NCBI GenBank assembly: GCA_017427715.1
Contig: JAFRSF010000005.1
Location: 1-39,193, forward strand
Source: Alphaproteobacteria bacterium
GTDB lineage: Bacteria; Pseudomonadota; Alphaproteobacteria; Rs-D84
DNA: 39,193 nt
Direction of reading: 5' to 3'
Position 1 is the first letter of the stretch, and the number at the start of each line of letters is the position of its first letter. Below the pieces are notes generated by a model. That model had not been told where the DNA came from and made no database searches. It saw nothing but the letters and a program-made list of their open reading frames with translations. The position numbers and the translations under genes are program-made. Shown in pieces: positions 1-8,166 of the stretch.

Positions 1-25
1 AAAAAAAAAAAACAGAAAAAAGTAT

Positions 26-54
26 TTGTACAAAAGCCAAAAATAGTGTATAAT
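26..54 (+). promoter_or_regulatory. Sigma-70-like promoter for the 658-residue protein gene
   Basis: TTGTAC (26-31) and a perfect TATAAT (49-54) are separated by 17 bases. The expected start of transcription near 61 gives a leader of about 35 bases containing the ribosome site AAAGGAG just before the ATG at 96. Confidence 0.65.
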
Positions 55-95
55 GGTATCCAAACATAAAACAAAATAAAGAAAGGAGTGTATTT

Positions 96-2072
96 ATGTC
101 AGAATCAAAAATAAAAGGATTTGCAAAAGGTATTGCAAAGGCAACAGGTAGAGTGGCAGGCGCCACATTACGTGGTACAGGTACAGCAATCGGTGGTATT
201 GCAAAAGGAATTGGAATCGTACTGGGTGAATTGGCTAACGAAGCAGAAAAATTGGCAGATAAACCAAAAGGTACAGCAAAAAAATTACACGATGCGGCAC
301 AATCCGTTATTAAAAACATGAAAGAATCAAAACTGGCTGCAAATGCTGGTAAATTAAAGACCGCTTTCCATGCGGGCAAACTTGCGCTTAGCGGGGTTGT
401 GACAGTTATGACAGAATCAATTGCTTTGCTTGACAATGTCCTGTTTGATAATGGTATTCTTAATACACTGGAAAAAAAGTTTGCAGAATTCAAAGGTGAT
501 ACTTCCAAATTCAAAAAATGGTTAAAAGAACACGATAGATTGGGTGCATACACAATTTATTATGGCACAATATGTATGGTATTCGCATTTTTATGGGAAG
601 CAGGCCTTGCCGACCAATTTGGCAAAGGAGACGAAACATTAACTAAAAAATCTCAAAAAATTATTAAAGACCTTAAAAAAGAAGTTGAAGATTCCGAAAT
701 TGGTAAAAAGATTATCGGCCCTTGGATGGAAGATAAAAAAGAAGAAACAAAACCAACTGTACAGAAAGAACCAGACCCGAATCAAAACTCTGGTAAAAAG
801 GTAGAAAAACAACCAACACGAACACCTGCTAAGGTATCTTCGCCATCGCTTGTAGATACCAGCGAATTATTTTTTGTACAAAACAGAGACATATATATCG
901 ATTTGGACTACATAAGAAACCTATGCAAAGGTAAAACATTAACAGAACAAACCAAAATCAAAATTGAAGCACTTGACAAGATTCATCAACATTCTGCATA
1001 TATGAAAAGATTCAGACCTTCTTTGATAAAATCAGAGGGCTTTGAACCATCTTTTTATTTATTAGGAGATGGACATATAAGCCAAGGTGCAGCAATGACT
1101 TGGGATTATCCTGTACTCCCAGGACAAGAGCCGGAATATTGGATGTATGTAAAAAAAGATGCACAAGCCAACCAAAACAGAGTATACAGAACAAAAACAT
1201 TATATAGATTCACACCACTTTTTGGTTTTGTAGCATCTATACGATCATATAACGATTATTGGCAACAAGTAAATATGTTTATGTCTGATCCAAAACAAAA
1301 CATATATCTGGTATTCGATTACCTATTAACACAAACAAAAGTTAGTTCTGTTCATATGGACGGAATGGTTGCTATTGACGTTACAGCATATCAGGATATG
1401 GCTTATGCAAAACAGACAATCAACAGATTGGTTGATAAAAAAGACAAGACGAAATTTACTACAGATGAAAACCAAATTAATGACGCTTTTTCAACAAAAA
1501 AATCGCAAACTTACAAGCAAAATAGACGTGCTAAAGATCGCGATACATATATGGGCAAAGAAATTACTTTGGATCTTACAGTCGGTCAACATTCTTCTAA
1601 ATCAATAGTTTACGCTAACCCACAAGCATTTTTAGATGCAAATGGATCTAATGGAAAAGATTTTAATATACAATTTGATAGATATATAAATACTGCCCAA
1701 AGAAGTGCATTCTTCAAATTGGTGTATCGTGTGGTATATCCAGACGATAAACATTTCGTAATGACAGACGATGAACTTCAATTGGTAACAAAGTTAAATA
1801 AAGATTACGGAGAAAAGTGGGCAAAAGATTTAGACAATGCTATCCAAAGCAGTAAAGGGATAAAACAAGCACTATATCGTGCACAAAGAGCAGCCATAAT
1901 TTATATGCTTGCACATCCAGAAGAAGTATATAACAACCCATTAAAAATAAAAAATATGTTACAGAATTGGCCCAAGAAAAAAGATTATTCTAAAGACACG
2001 TCACAGTTTGAAAATGTTGACCATTCAACAATGTTAGCGATGACCAACAATATGCGTGGGTTGGGAATGTAA
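96..2072 (+). CDS. Large lysine-rich protein of unknown function, possible degenerate lysozyme-like segment
   Basis: I do not recognise this 658-residue protein as a whole. Residues 1-60 are rich in Gly, Ala and Lys and look like an amphipathic or glycine-zipper region, with no clear signal peptide. A hydrophobic stretch at about 149-172 is the best membrane segment and is followed by a charged Lys/Glu linker (about 195-245). In the middle, residues 309-331 (LIKSEGF, then Tyr321, Gly324 and Ser329) resemble the catalytic start of GH24 phage-type lysozymes: a Glu (E314) and a hydroxyl residue 15 positions later are present, but the usual Asp is displaced. The rest (to 658) is mixed alpha/beta with many Tyr and Lys. 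It has its own promoter, a strong AAAGGAG site and a terminator, so it appears monocistronic. A membrane-linked wall enzyme is a guess. Confidence 0.85.
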   Translation: MSESKIKGFAKGIAKATGRVAGATLRGTGTAIGGIAKGIGIVLGELANEAEKLADKPKGTAKKLHDAAQSVIKNMKESKLAANAGKLKTAFHAGKLALSGVVTVMTESIALLDNVLFDNGILNTLEKKFAEFKGDTSKFKKWLKEHDRLGAYTIYYGTICMVFAFLWEAGLADQFGKGDETLTKKSQKIIKDLKKEVEDSEIGKKIIGPWMEDKKEETKPTVQKEPDPNQNSGKKVEKQPTRTPAKVSSPSLVDTSELFFVQNRDIYIDLDYIRNLCKGKTLTEQTKIKIEALDKIHQHSAYMKRFRPSLIKSEGFEPSFYLLGDGHISQGAAMTWDYPVLPGQEPEYWMYVKKDAQANQNRVYRTKTLYRFTPLFGFVASIRSYNDYWQQVNMFMSDPKQNIYLVFDYLLTQTKVSSVHMDGMVAIDVTAYQDMAYAKQTINRLVDKKDKTKFTTDENQINDAFSTKKSQTYKQNRRAKDRDTYMGKEITLDLTVGQHSSKSIVYANPQAFLDANGSNGKDFNIQFDRYINTAQRSAFFKLVYRVVYPDDKHFVMTDDELQLVTKLNKDYGEKWAKDLDNAIQSSKGIKQALYRAQRAAIIYMLAHPEEVYNNPLKIKNMLQNWPKKKDYSKDTSQFENVDHSTMLAMTNNMRGLGM

Positions 2073-2083
2073 TAGATAACCAG

Positions 2084-2112
2084 AAAAAACCCATCGTTAA
2101 GATGGGTTTTTT
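2084..2112. terminator. Bidirectional intrinsic terminator
   Basis: CCCATC (2090-2095) pairs with GATGGG (2101-2106) around a five-base loop. A-run upstream and T6 downstream make it usable from both strands, which fits the convergent genes on either side. Confidence 0.85.
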
Positions 2113-2122
2113 GTTTGTTCTG

Positions 2123-2872
2123 TTATTTCATTGATTGCATATATTCAACCATATAATCAAACATTGTATGCATAAAAATGCCGTAATATCTGCGTCTGTC
2201 CAGCGATTTATTTAATTTTGCAAACCCCCATCTGACATCAACCCAATATGTGTCTTCCCAATCTATGACAGCAGTCACATTAAAATCGTCATCTAATAAA
2301 AAATTTGTTGCCAAATCTGCATGCATCCAACCACGAAACTCTGTTGCTGGTTCGTCTGGATTGGGTTTAAATTTCTTTAATTCTGCCGGGTCAGATTGTT
2401 GAATAACACATACCATATGTGCCAATTGTTGTGCAATTTTTTTACGGTTATCCATACTGATTTTATTCGGATTAAAATCTGTGATTTGTTTACCAGACAC
2501 GTATTCAAATTTGCGAATTATTACACCATTCCAATTTATTAATTCCAGTTTTGGTATGTATATTGGCGATATTTTTCTTAATGCATCAACAACATGTTTT
2601 TCCATCACAGAAACACGTTTAACAAAATCCCTGTCACGTGATGCAAAAGGAAATTTAAACACATATTTTTTATCAAGAATCAATACTACGTTTTTATAAC
2701 CACGACCGTATGCAGTTCTGATTTTACATTTTTTACCTTTGGCATAATTGTTTTTAACAAATCTTTTGTATTTAATGATTTCTGGGTGAATTATAGCCAT
2801 GCTGATTTTATTACAAAAATTCAATACTGGTGAAAAAAAACTTTCCAACGCAATGAAAATCTTTTTAAACAT
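2123..2872 (-). CDS. APH/choline-kinase-like phosphotransferase
   Basis: This 249-residue protein has the C-lobe signature of the aminoglycoside phosphotransferase-like kinase fold: the catalytic-loop HADL with H184 and D186, N190, and the metal-binding IDWE with D204. The N-lobe carries a glycine-containing turn near 55-60 and a KFPF beta strand (K73) that could hold ATP. Members of this fold phosphorylate small hydroxylated substrates such as choline, sugars or antibiotics; the substrate cannot be read here. In most members the Asn lies seven residues after the His, while here it is six. A promoter (TTGACT, TACACT) and an AAGGA ribosome site precede the ATG at 2872. Nothing around it suggests drug resistance; a housekeeping small-molecule or lipopolysaccharide kinase is as likely. 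Confidence 0.8.
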   Translation of the reverse strand: MFKKIFIALESFFSPVLNFCNKISMAIIHPEIIKYKRFVKNNYAKGKKCKIRTAYGRGYKNVVLILDKKYVFKFPFASRDRDFVKRVSVMEKHVVDALRKISPIYIPKLELINWNGVIIRKFEYVSGKQITDFNPNKISMDNRKKIAQQLAHMVCVIQQSDPAELKKFKPNPDEPATEFRGWMHADLATNFLLDDDFNVTAVIDWEDTYWVDVRWGFAKLNKSLDRRRYYGIFMHTMFDYMVEYMQSMK

Positions 2873-2906
2873 TGTTTTTATTCCTTGATTTATTTCTATG
2901 CGTTGT

Positions 2907-2935
2907 AGTGTAGTGTCAATCTAACACAAAGTCAA
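2907..2935 (-). promoter_or_regulatory. Promoter of the APH-like kinase
   Basis: On the minus strand TTGACT (2935-2930) and TACACT (2912-2907) are 17 bases apart. Together they sit about 35 bases before the start codon of the kinase gene. Confidence 0.5.
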
Positions 2936-2954
2936 AAGTTTTTACAATTTGGTA

Positions 2955-3623
2955 TTAAATGCTGATTTCGTCACCATACGTCAACAGATAATTGGAACCA
3001 CACCGCAAAACCAATGCGCCCTTTTCATTTAACCCGATTAACAACGCAGTTTTTCCCTGATATTTTATTTTTTGATTTATTCCGATGGCCATTTCCATCC
3101 AACGTTCACGAACAATCGAAAAATCTGTATCACGCCATTTTTCTAATTTCTTTATCAAAACACCCAAAACTTCCTGCACAGAAACATTGACACAATCTGC
3201 CATTTTCGCGGTTTTATATTCTAGCGATGTTGGACAATGTTTTATATTTATACCAATACCAATAATAACAAAACTTAATGAATATTCAATTAAAATACCG
3301 CTGATTTTTTTACCGTCTATTAAAATATCGTTTGGCCATTTAATTTGTGGTTTCAACCCAAAAGATATCAGTGTTTCAGCAACCGCAACTGCAACTGCAT
3401 AAGACAATTTTGGGTCACGTTCATCAGATATTTTGTAAATAAAACTGACGTATAAATTACCAGATTTTGAAATCCATGTTCTGTTATACCTGCCCCGACC
3501 ATTTGTCTGTATTTCTGCGATAATAATGGTTTTATTGGTTGCTTCGTGTCGGACAACTAAATCATGCGCCAAATCTTGGGTACTGGTCAAAGTATCAAAA
3601 GATAATAATTTATACGCGTCCAA
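2955..3623 (-). CDS. birA: Biotin--[acetyl-CoA carboxylase] ligase
   Basis: The enzyme activates biotin with ATP and attaches it to the carrier lysine of biotin-dependent carboxylases in the cytoplasm. The adenylate-binding loop GRGRYNRTW, the KWPNDIL motif with its catalytic Lys, and the following GKKISGILIE are all present, and the protein ends with the small C-terminal SH3-like domain. At 222 residues it is the short, monofunctional form without the N-terminal DNA-binding domain of E. coli BirA. It overlaps the end of the upstream winged-helix gene by 14 bases in another frame, which suggests translational coupling. Confidence 0.95.
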   Translation of the reverse strand: MDAYKLLSFDTLTSTQDLAHDLVVRHEATNKTIIIAEIQTNGRGRYNRTWISKSGNLYVSFIYKISDERDPKLSYAVAVAVAETLISFGLKPQIKWPNDILIDGKKISGILIEYSLSFVIIGIGINIKHCPTSLEYKTAKMADCVNVSVQEVLGVLIKKLEKWRDTDFSIVRERWMEMAIGINQKIKYQGKTALLIGLNEKGALVLRCGSNYLLTYGDEISI

Positions 3624-4029
3624 TTTTGTATTTTCCGTTTATATTTTCAATAATGTTATGTCCATATATTTTTCGTAACTGATAAATCGCTGTTTCCACT
3701 GCGTGCGTGGTTATATCTGGCGATATTCCCAATGCGATTTTCAAATCATGCATATTTGTATTCGGATTTTTATGCAAAAACACAATTAAACGATGTTGCA
3801 GATTTGATAATTTTACATCGCCTCCGAAAATATGACGAATAATATCAGAATTATCAACTTTGCTTAAAATAATATTTTGCAAATCCATAACCGATATAGG
3901 TGTATCAATTTGCAATTCATCAAAAACAACATCCGCCAATTTTGCAGAATCAACCATTACCGCGCCCAAATCAGACAAAATCTGATTCCAATACGTGTCT
4001 GATGTATATATTTTTATATCACTTAGCAT
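3610..4029 (-). CDS. Winged-helix DNA-binding protein, OmpR-type C-terminal domain with degenerate receiver
   Basis: Residues from about 70 to 137 fit the OmpR/PhoB winged helix: a helix start QHRLIVFLHKNP, a recognition helix around HAVETAIYQLRKIYG, and a terminal hairpin ENINGKYKIG. The N-terminal 60 residues resemble a shortened receiver domain but lack a convincing phosphorylation Asp and the usual five-strand length, so control by phosphorylation is doubtful. The gene overlaps birA by 14 bases and heads a two-gene operon. A promoter ends only six bases before the ATG and no ribosome site is visible, so the message is probably leaderless. Its target is unknown; regulation of biotin genes would be speculation based only on position. 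Confidence 0.75.
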   Translation of the reverse strand: MLSDIKIYTSDTYWNQILSDLGAVMVDSAKLADVVFDELQIDTPISVMDLQNIILSKVDNSDIIRHIFGGDVKLSNLQHRLIVFLHKNPNTNMHDLKIALGISPDITTHAVETAIYQLRKIYGHNIIENINGKYKIGRV

Positions 4030-4035
4030 ACTTTA

Positions 4036-4064
4036 ACAATAGCCAAAAAAATAGCCCAGCGCAA
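4036..4064 (-). promoter_or_regulatory. Promoter of the winged-helix/birA operon, probably leaderless
   Basis: Minus-strand TTGCGC (4064-4059) and TATTGT (4041-4036) are spaced by 17 bases. The ATG follows the -10 box after six bases, so transcription should begin at or next to the start codon. Confidence 0.5.
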
Positions 4065-4078
4065 GAAGTTATTGATTG

Positions 4079-4645
4079 TTAATTTTGGATAGAGTTATAT
4101 AATGCCGCACGAAACTTTGCCACGTTTTTTAAATAACCTGCGCATCTCTGAGAACAACCACCATCATAAGTAACACAATCATTTAAACTAGAATACGGTT
4201 CTATGGCATGCCATCTGGATATAAATGGATAAGTTATTTTACACCAACAGTATCGTCCATTACGTTCGTTTCCTATAACATCTTTTCCATTATCTATTAA
4301 CACACCATTATTATCTGTATACGCTTGATAATATCCAAGATTAATACTTAAACATGCCGCAATCCCTTTGATTGTTCCATACGGGAAAGGGTCAGAAAAC
4401 GTCATATATGTTGAATTATATGAAAAATTAGAATCATAAGTACTCCAACTGTTAGAACCAATATTGGAATCTAAAACAATCGCAACCGCGTCATTTTCAA
4501 CACATGCATCAAGCGCAAATGATGTATACGGAACAATAGTGAATAACAAAAATACCAGACAACATTTTAGTTGTTTGTATGTACACATGCAGATTTCAGC
4601 AGATTTCGGCACTTTCAGCATCCCTATTCGTTGCAATGTTATCAT
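4079..4645 (-). CDS. Small secreted cysteine-rich protein of unknown function
   Basis: I do not recognise a family. A hydrophobic export signal ends in SFA before the sequence LDACVEN, so the mature protein is about 143 residues and extracytoplasmic. It contains paired cysteines (CWC, and a C-terminal CSQRC) that probably form disulfides, plus many Tyr, Asn and Ser. The start is uncertain: the ATG at 4645 has only a weak AGGT ahead of it and a possible TATACT box lies almost on it, while an internal Met at residue 20 (4588) would give a signal peptide of more normal length. The gene runs toward the winged-helix/birA operon from its own upstream region. It belongs in style to the other exported Cys-rich proteins in the window, at 14103, 19443 and 35163. 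Confidence 0.7.
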   Translation of the reverse strand: MITLQRIGMLKVPKSAEICMCTYKQLKCCLVFLLFTIVPYTSFALDACVENDAVAIVLDSNIGSNSWSTYDSNFSYNSTYMTFSDPFPYGTIKGIAACLSINLGYYQAYTDNNGVLIDNGKDVIGNERNGRYCWCKITYPFISRWHAIEPYSSLNDCVTYDGGCSQRCAGYLKNVAKFRAALYNSIQN

Positions 4646-4678
4646 TAAGTATACCTAAATTCAATAAATAAAAATCGT

Positions 4679-4707
4679 TTGACAATTAGGTGTTTGAAAT
4701 ATAAACT
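4679..4707 (+). promoter_or_regulatory. Promoter of tRNA-Ser
   Basis: A perfect TTGACA (4679-4684) and TAAACT (4702-4707) lie 17 bases apart, ending 19 bases before the mature tRNA. Confidence 0.6.
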
Positions 4708-4726
4708 ATAACACGCAAACAGTTTC

Positions 4727-4816
4727 GGATGGTTGGCAGAGCGGTCGAATGCGACGGTCTTGAAAACCGCTGACGGGGCAACTCGTCCGGGGGTTCGAAT
4801 CCCTCACCATCCGCCA
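4727..4816 (+). tRNA. tRNA-Ser (anticodon TGA)
   Basis: The acceptor arm GGATGGT pairs with ACCATCC, followed by discriminator G and an encoded CCA (4814-4816). The anticodon loop is CTTGAAA with TGA at 4761-4763, and the long variable arm expected of a class II tRNA is present. The T-arm GGGGGTTCGAATCCC is canonical. Confidence 0.97.
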
Positions 4817-4837
4817 TTTTTTTACAAGGAGAGATAA

Positions 4838-5101
4838 ATGGCTGAAAATTTATTTCCTTTTCCAGAAAATTTCAATATGTATGCGATTTTGGATCATTGT
4901 CGGGAAATTCAAGTTTTAACCGATCAACAAAGAATCTTAAAGGCAACCGCACATGCCACTAAAAAAGATTTTGATTTGCTGGCGGAAAAATTAAACGGGG
5001 AAATGGCGGATTTATATTTATTTTTGGAAAACTACTTTATGAATCGGAAAGATATTGTAAAAGTTCGTCGCGAAAAAGTAAGAAAATTCAACAAAAAGTA
5101 A
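4838..5101 (+). CDS. Small helical cytoplasmic protein of unknown function
   Basis: This 87-residue protein has an excellent ribosome site (AAGGAGAG) and starts 21 bases after the CCA of tRNA-Ser, so it may share that transcript, although a T7 run directly after the tRNA could end it. The sequence is mostly predicted helix with an acidic to neutral body and a strongly basic C-terminus (KVRREKVRKFNKK). There is no signal peptide and no membrane segment. I cannot assign it to a family; the basic tail could bind nucleic acid or simply aid solubility. Confidence 0.7.
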   Translation: MAENLFPFPENFNMYAILDHCREIQVLTDQQRILKATAHATKKDFDLLAEKLNGEMADLYLFLENYFMNRKDIVKVRREKVRKFNKK

Positions 5102-5361
5102 AACTTGCGTATTTAGGTACGGGAAAGTTTGCAACAGAATTATAGTTCGCCAGAAAAAAACATCCCGTTGTAATTCCACTTTTCTTCAATTTTGCCCGAG
5201 TGAATACTTACCATCTCTCATAAAAACTAAACACACGAAACGGAGGTTTGAACCACAGCAAAAAAGCAAAACAAGCCGGTCAGTTTCAGGAGATTTTTAT
5301 GCATTGACACTGTATAAAATGGCGTCACTGCATTTGCCAACAGCAATTAAATCAATACTTT
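5102..5361. other. Gap of 260 bases with a possible decayed reading frame
   Basis: No intact gene is seen. The frame directly after the 87-residue gene reads KLAYLGTGKFATEL before a stop, which faintly resembles the start of methionyl-tRNA formyltransferase-like folds, then continues open for another 24 codons. It may be the remnant of a lost gene; the resemblance is short and weak. Confidence 0.2.
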
Positions 5362-5874
5362 TTATTTGCTTTTTGCCATCATGTCTACATAAGCATAAAC
5401 CATTTGTAAACCTGGCAGTATGGAAGGAATAAAAATTCCTTGGTTAAGCATATCTTTAATTTCATTACGAGAAACCCATTTTACAGATTGTACTTCGTCT
5501 TGCTGCAATTTTAAATCATTTAAATTAGCATCTGAATGAACCAACCATACATCTACAAAATCTTTTGGTCTTTTAAAAGTACCTATGAACACCGAGTTAT
5601 TTAAATCTGGTTTTATTCCTAATTCTTCGACAGATTCACGAATACAACATTGCCAACTATCTTCACCACTTTGTGCGCCACCACCAGTTTGTCCCCACAT
5701 GTTTGGAAACTTTCTTGCAGATGCAACACGTTGTTGCAATAAAAATTGACCTCTTTGATTCATAATCCACACATGTACAGATAATTTATTAAAACCTTCT
5801 GGTATCGGCAATTTTCTATCGGCTTTTGCAACAATTTGGCGCGCATTATTATAAATATCTATTATTTCAGACAT
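5362..5874 (-). CDS. Nudix hydrolase
   Basis: A complete Nudix box lies at residues 65-87: G65, five residues, E71, seven residues, then RE (79-80) and EE (83-84) followed by LG. The family hydrolyses nucleoside diphosphates linked to another moiety, using Mg2+ held by the REXXEE helix. The N-terminal part, with QFLLQQR and KFPNMWGQTGGG, is of the isopentenyl-diphosphate-isomerase-like or YfcD-like type, so the substrate could be a modified nucleotide or a prenyl diphosphate; isomerase function itself is not supported. Length (170 residues) is typical. A CAAGGAG ribosome site and a promoter precede the ATG, and the gene stands alone, divergent from the GNAT gene. Confidence 0.9.
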   Translation of the reverse strand: MSEIIDIYNNARQIVAKADRKLPIPEGFNKLSVHVWIMNQRGQFLLQQRVASARKFPNMWGQTGGGAQSGEDSWQCCIRESVEELGIKPDLNNSVFIGTFKRPKDFVDVWLVHSDANLNDLKLQQDEVQSVKWVSRNEIKDMLNQGIFIPSILPGLQMVYAYVDMMAKSK

Positions 5875-5894
5875 TATTTATACTCCTTGCAGGA

Positions 5895-5922
5895 ATGATA
5901 CATTAAAACTTATTTAATTCAA
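5895..5922 (-). promoter_or_regulatory. Promoter of the Nudix gene
   Basis: Minus-strand TTGAAT (5922-5917) and TATCAT (5900-5895) are 16 bases apart, upstream of the CAAGGAG ribosome site. Confidence 0.45.
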
Positions 5923-5969
5923 TGTTTATTTAATAGTGCGTTCTGGTATAGTAAAAATCATCCCAATAC

Positions 5970-5998
5970 TTGACAAAACGATATTTATGTATTATATA
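5970..5998 (+). promoter_or_regulatory. Promoter of the first GNAT gene
   Basis: Consensus TTGACA (5970-5975) and TATATA (5993-5998) with a 17-base spacer. This leaves a short leader before the ATG at 6022. Confidence 0.65.
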
Positions 5999-6021
5999 TT
6001 ACACAGATAGAGAGGCGTACA

Positions 6022-6588
6022 ATGTCAGTTGAATTAAAAAAACTAGATTTTACAACGTTTGCCAAAAATGCTGGCGAGATGTATACTTTGTTAGAAGAAA
6101 ATCGCACCAGATTGGTTCCTTGGTTTTGGTGGGCAAACGAAAAAGTGACCCCAACAAAATTTCGCTTTTATGTTTTTATGGCATTGTATCTAGCAGATAC
6201 AAAACGTAAAAATATTGCACATAAATTAAACTCTGCCAAGACATACGATGAACAATTTTTTGTTTATGACGAAAGTGGCAAAATTGGTGGTATGGTCGGA
6301 CTTGACAACGTAAATATCAAAAACAAAAACGCAGAAATTTGGGGGCTTGCCTTTAAAGGGCAAACACAAACTATTCAATCTGTAAAGATATTAGAAGATT
6401 ATTGCATAAACACATTAAATCTGAATTCTATTTATGGCAAAGTTCAATCTACAAATAGAGCATGCAGATTATTTTGGGAAAAATATGGTTATGATGCAAA
6501 AACACTAGATAGCAACGTTCAAGTATCAAAACATAACCCAAATATTGCAGATATATACATTTATACAAAAAATCTAATCAGATACTAA
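6022..6588 (+). CDS. GNAT-family N-acetyltransferase, RimJ/RimL type
   Basis: The 188-residue sequence follows the pattern of RimJ/RimL acetyltransferases: an N-terminal NRTRLVPWFWW-like stretch, a central strand with GKIGGMVGLDNVN, the NAEIWGLAFKG beta strand, and the C-terminal LNSIYGKVQSTNRACRLFWEKYGY that closes the acetyl-CoA fold (N-x-x-x-x-R-x-F-x-K-x-G-Y). Such enzymes acetylate protein N-termini or small amines. The acetyl-CoA P-loop (Q/RxxGxG/A) is poorly conserved here, reading KGQTQTIQS. A GAGAGG ribosome site precedes the ATG. It converges on a second GNAT gene with only nine bases between the stops, but the two proteins are not close copies. Confidence 0.85.
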   Translation: MSVELKKLDFTTFAKNAGEMYTLLEENRTRLVPWFWWANEKVTPTKFRFYVFMALYLADTKRKNIAHKLNSAKTYDEQFFVYDESGKIGGMVGLDNVNIKNKNAEIWGLAFKGQTQTIQSVKILEDYCINTLNLNSIYGKVQSTNRACRLFWEKYGYDAKTLDSNVQVSKHNPNIADIYIYTKNLIRY

Positions 6589-6597
6589 AATGTTATT

Positions 6598-7188
6598 TTA
6601 CTTTCTTTGATTGTTTTTCTCTTTCATATAATCTGAATACAATTTAGACCACTGCATTAAATCATGATACTTACCATTCATAAATACGGCCTGTCTAGAA
6701 ATACCGTCCAAGATTAGCCCGGTATTTTCAGCTAGTTTGGCAGATTTTTTGTTTTCAACAAGATTTACACGCATAATTTTATTAACCTTTAATTTGTTAA
6801 ACGCTACATCTTCTATGACACGATAAGATTCTGTGGCAAAGCCATGTTTACGGGCAGCAAATACCAACCAAACAGTATTTAATTTCAATGTGTTCGCTTC
6901 TTTATAAAAAGATATTTTGCGAACACCTATGAATTGATTATCATGAAACATATAAAATACACACGCATCACTTTTTTCACTTTCCGAATGATATTGCATC
7001 ATCTTTAACGTATCTGCGACAGATGTTGGCAATATTTTAGGCATCTTCATCAAAGGTTCGTATTTATAATCATCTGGATTTTCATTTTTTAACGCATCGT
7101 ATATCATCTTTGCGTTTTGCTTATTAGGTTCCAAATGTTTTAATACTAATCTTTCAGACCGTAAATTTCTTGTAAAATATTTTATCAT
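6598..7188 (-). CDS. GNAT-family N-acetyltransferase
   Basis: The 196-residue protein begins YFTRNLRSERLVLKHLEPN, the typical opening of RimJ/RimL-like acetyltransferases, and ends with NKIMRVNLVENKKSAKLAENTGL, the N-x-x-S-x-K/R-x-x-E-x-x-G closing motif. Acetyl-CoA donor use is expected; the acceptor is unknown. Its ATG begins one base after the lgt stop codon, so it is the second gene of an lgt operon, and its ribosome site (ACAGG) lies inside the end of lgt. The pairing with lgt is probably only transcriptional. Confidence 0.85.
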   Translation of the reverse strand: MIKYFTRNLRSERLVLKHLEPNKQNAKMIYDALKNENPDDYKYEPLMKMPKILPTSVADTLKMMQYHSESEKSDACVFYMFHDNQFIGVRKISFYKEANTLKLNTVWLVFAARKHGFATESYRVIEDVAFNKLKVNKIMRVNLVENKKSAKLAENTGLILDGISRQAVFMNGKYHDLMQWSKLYSDYMKEKNNQRK

Positions 7189-7189
7189 A

Positions 7190-8020
7190 TTATACCTGTG
7201 GTTTATGTTTTTGTACTGCGATTATAAAAACAATTATACCGATTATCACCATTACACCTGATAACAATTGTCCCATCGTTAAACCCCACGAAGTCAGAAA
7301 TCCAATTTGCGCATCAGGTTGTCTGAATTGTTCACAGAATATTCTAAATATTCCATAAAATATACACAACGCACCACTGATTGCACCAGGACGATGTCGC
7401 AGATTTGTTTTTTTATAAAGCAACCATAAAATTAAAAATAATACTATACCTTCTAACCCTGCTTCGTACAAAGGACTGGGGTGACGTGGATATTCTGGAC
7501 CACCTTTGAATATCACACCAAATGGCATGGTTGTTTCACGCCCCATAACTTCCATATTTATAAAATTTGCTATACGTCCCAATCCTAATCCAATAGGCGC
7601 AACGACTGCCAATAAATCCAACACACGCAAAGAATTACGAACAATTGATTTATCTGGAAAACTTTGCTTTCTAACAAATAACAATGTTGCAATAATCACA
7701 CCCAAAAGTCCACCATGGAAACTCATCCCACCATGCCAAATCGCCAAGATTTCCAATGGGTTATGCAGAAAAAATGGAAAATTATAAAACAAAACATAAC
7801 CCAATCGTCCCCCAAATATAATTCCAAATACCAAAAAAGTTAACAAATCATCCAACTGTTTTTTTGTTAAACATATTTCTGAATCATCTTTGCGTGTCAA
7901 TGTTTTCAACAACCAAAAACCCAACACGAACCCCAAAACATAAGCCAACGCATACCAACGAATTGGTACACCAAAAACCGAAAAAGCCACAGGTGATATA
8001 GGATTTATAATAATAGCCAT
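7190..8020 (-). CDS. lgt: Prolipoprotein diacylglyceryl transferase
   Basis: Lgt moves diacylglycerol from phosphatidylglycerol to the lipobox cysteine of prolipoproteins, the first step of lipoprotein maturation in the inner membrane. The Lgt signature GRIANFINMEVMGRET, the essential SFHGG loop and several membrane helices are visible. I place the start at the ATG at 8020 (276 residues), which has AAAGGAAG at good spacing; an upstream ATG at 8092 in the same frame would add 24 charged residues and lacks a ribosome site. The likely lipoproteins at 20621 and 22408 are candidate substrates in this window. Confidence 0.95.
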   Translation of the reverse strand: MAIIINPISPVAFSVFGVPIRWYALAYVLGFVLGFWLLKTLTRKDDSEICLTKKQLDDLLTFLVFGIIFGGRLGYVLFYNFPFFLHNPLEILAIWHGGMSFHGGLLGVIIATLLFVRKQSFPDKSIVRNSLRVLDLLAVVAPIGLGLGRIANFINMEVMGRETTMPFGVIFKGGPEYPRHPSPLYEAGLEGIVLFLILWLLYKKTNLRHRPGAISGALCIFYGIFRIFCEQFRQPDAQIGFLTSWGLTMGQLLSGVMVIIGIIVFIIAVQKHKPQV

Positions 8021-8166
8021 AGTAATTACTTCCTTTGAATATTTACTAAAATACTTTATCAAATTGTGTTTTTTTTCAACCAAAAAATGCAATTTGTTTA
8101 ATCTTGAATTATTTAATAGTTTGTATTATATTTCTTTCTGAACATAAATAATCAAAGGAGAAAGTT

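Noticed and set aside
4727-4816. tRNA-Ser as an integration site for a mobile island
   Set aside because: No integrase gene and no repeated tRNA 3' end were seen downstream.
5102-5190. Fragment of methionyl-tRNA formyltransferase
   Set aside because: Only about 14 residues resemble it before a stop, which is too little for a named pseudogene; kept only as a note on the gap.
6022-7188. The two adjacent GNAT genes as a recent inverted duplication
   Set aside because: They share only family-level motifs; the sequences differ throughout.
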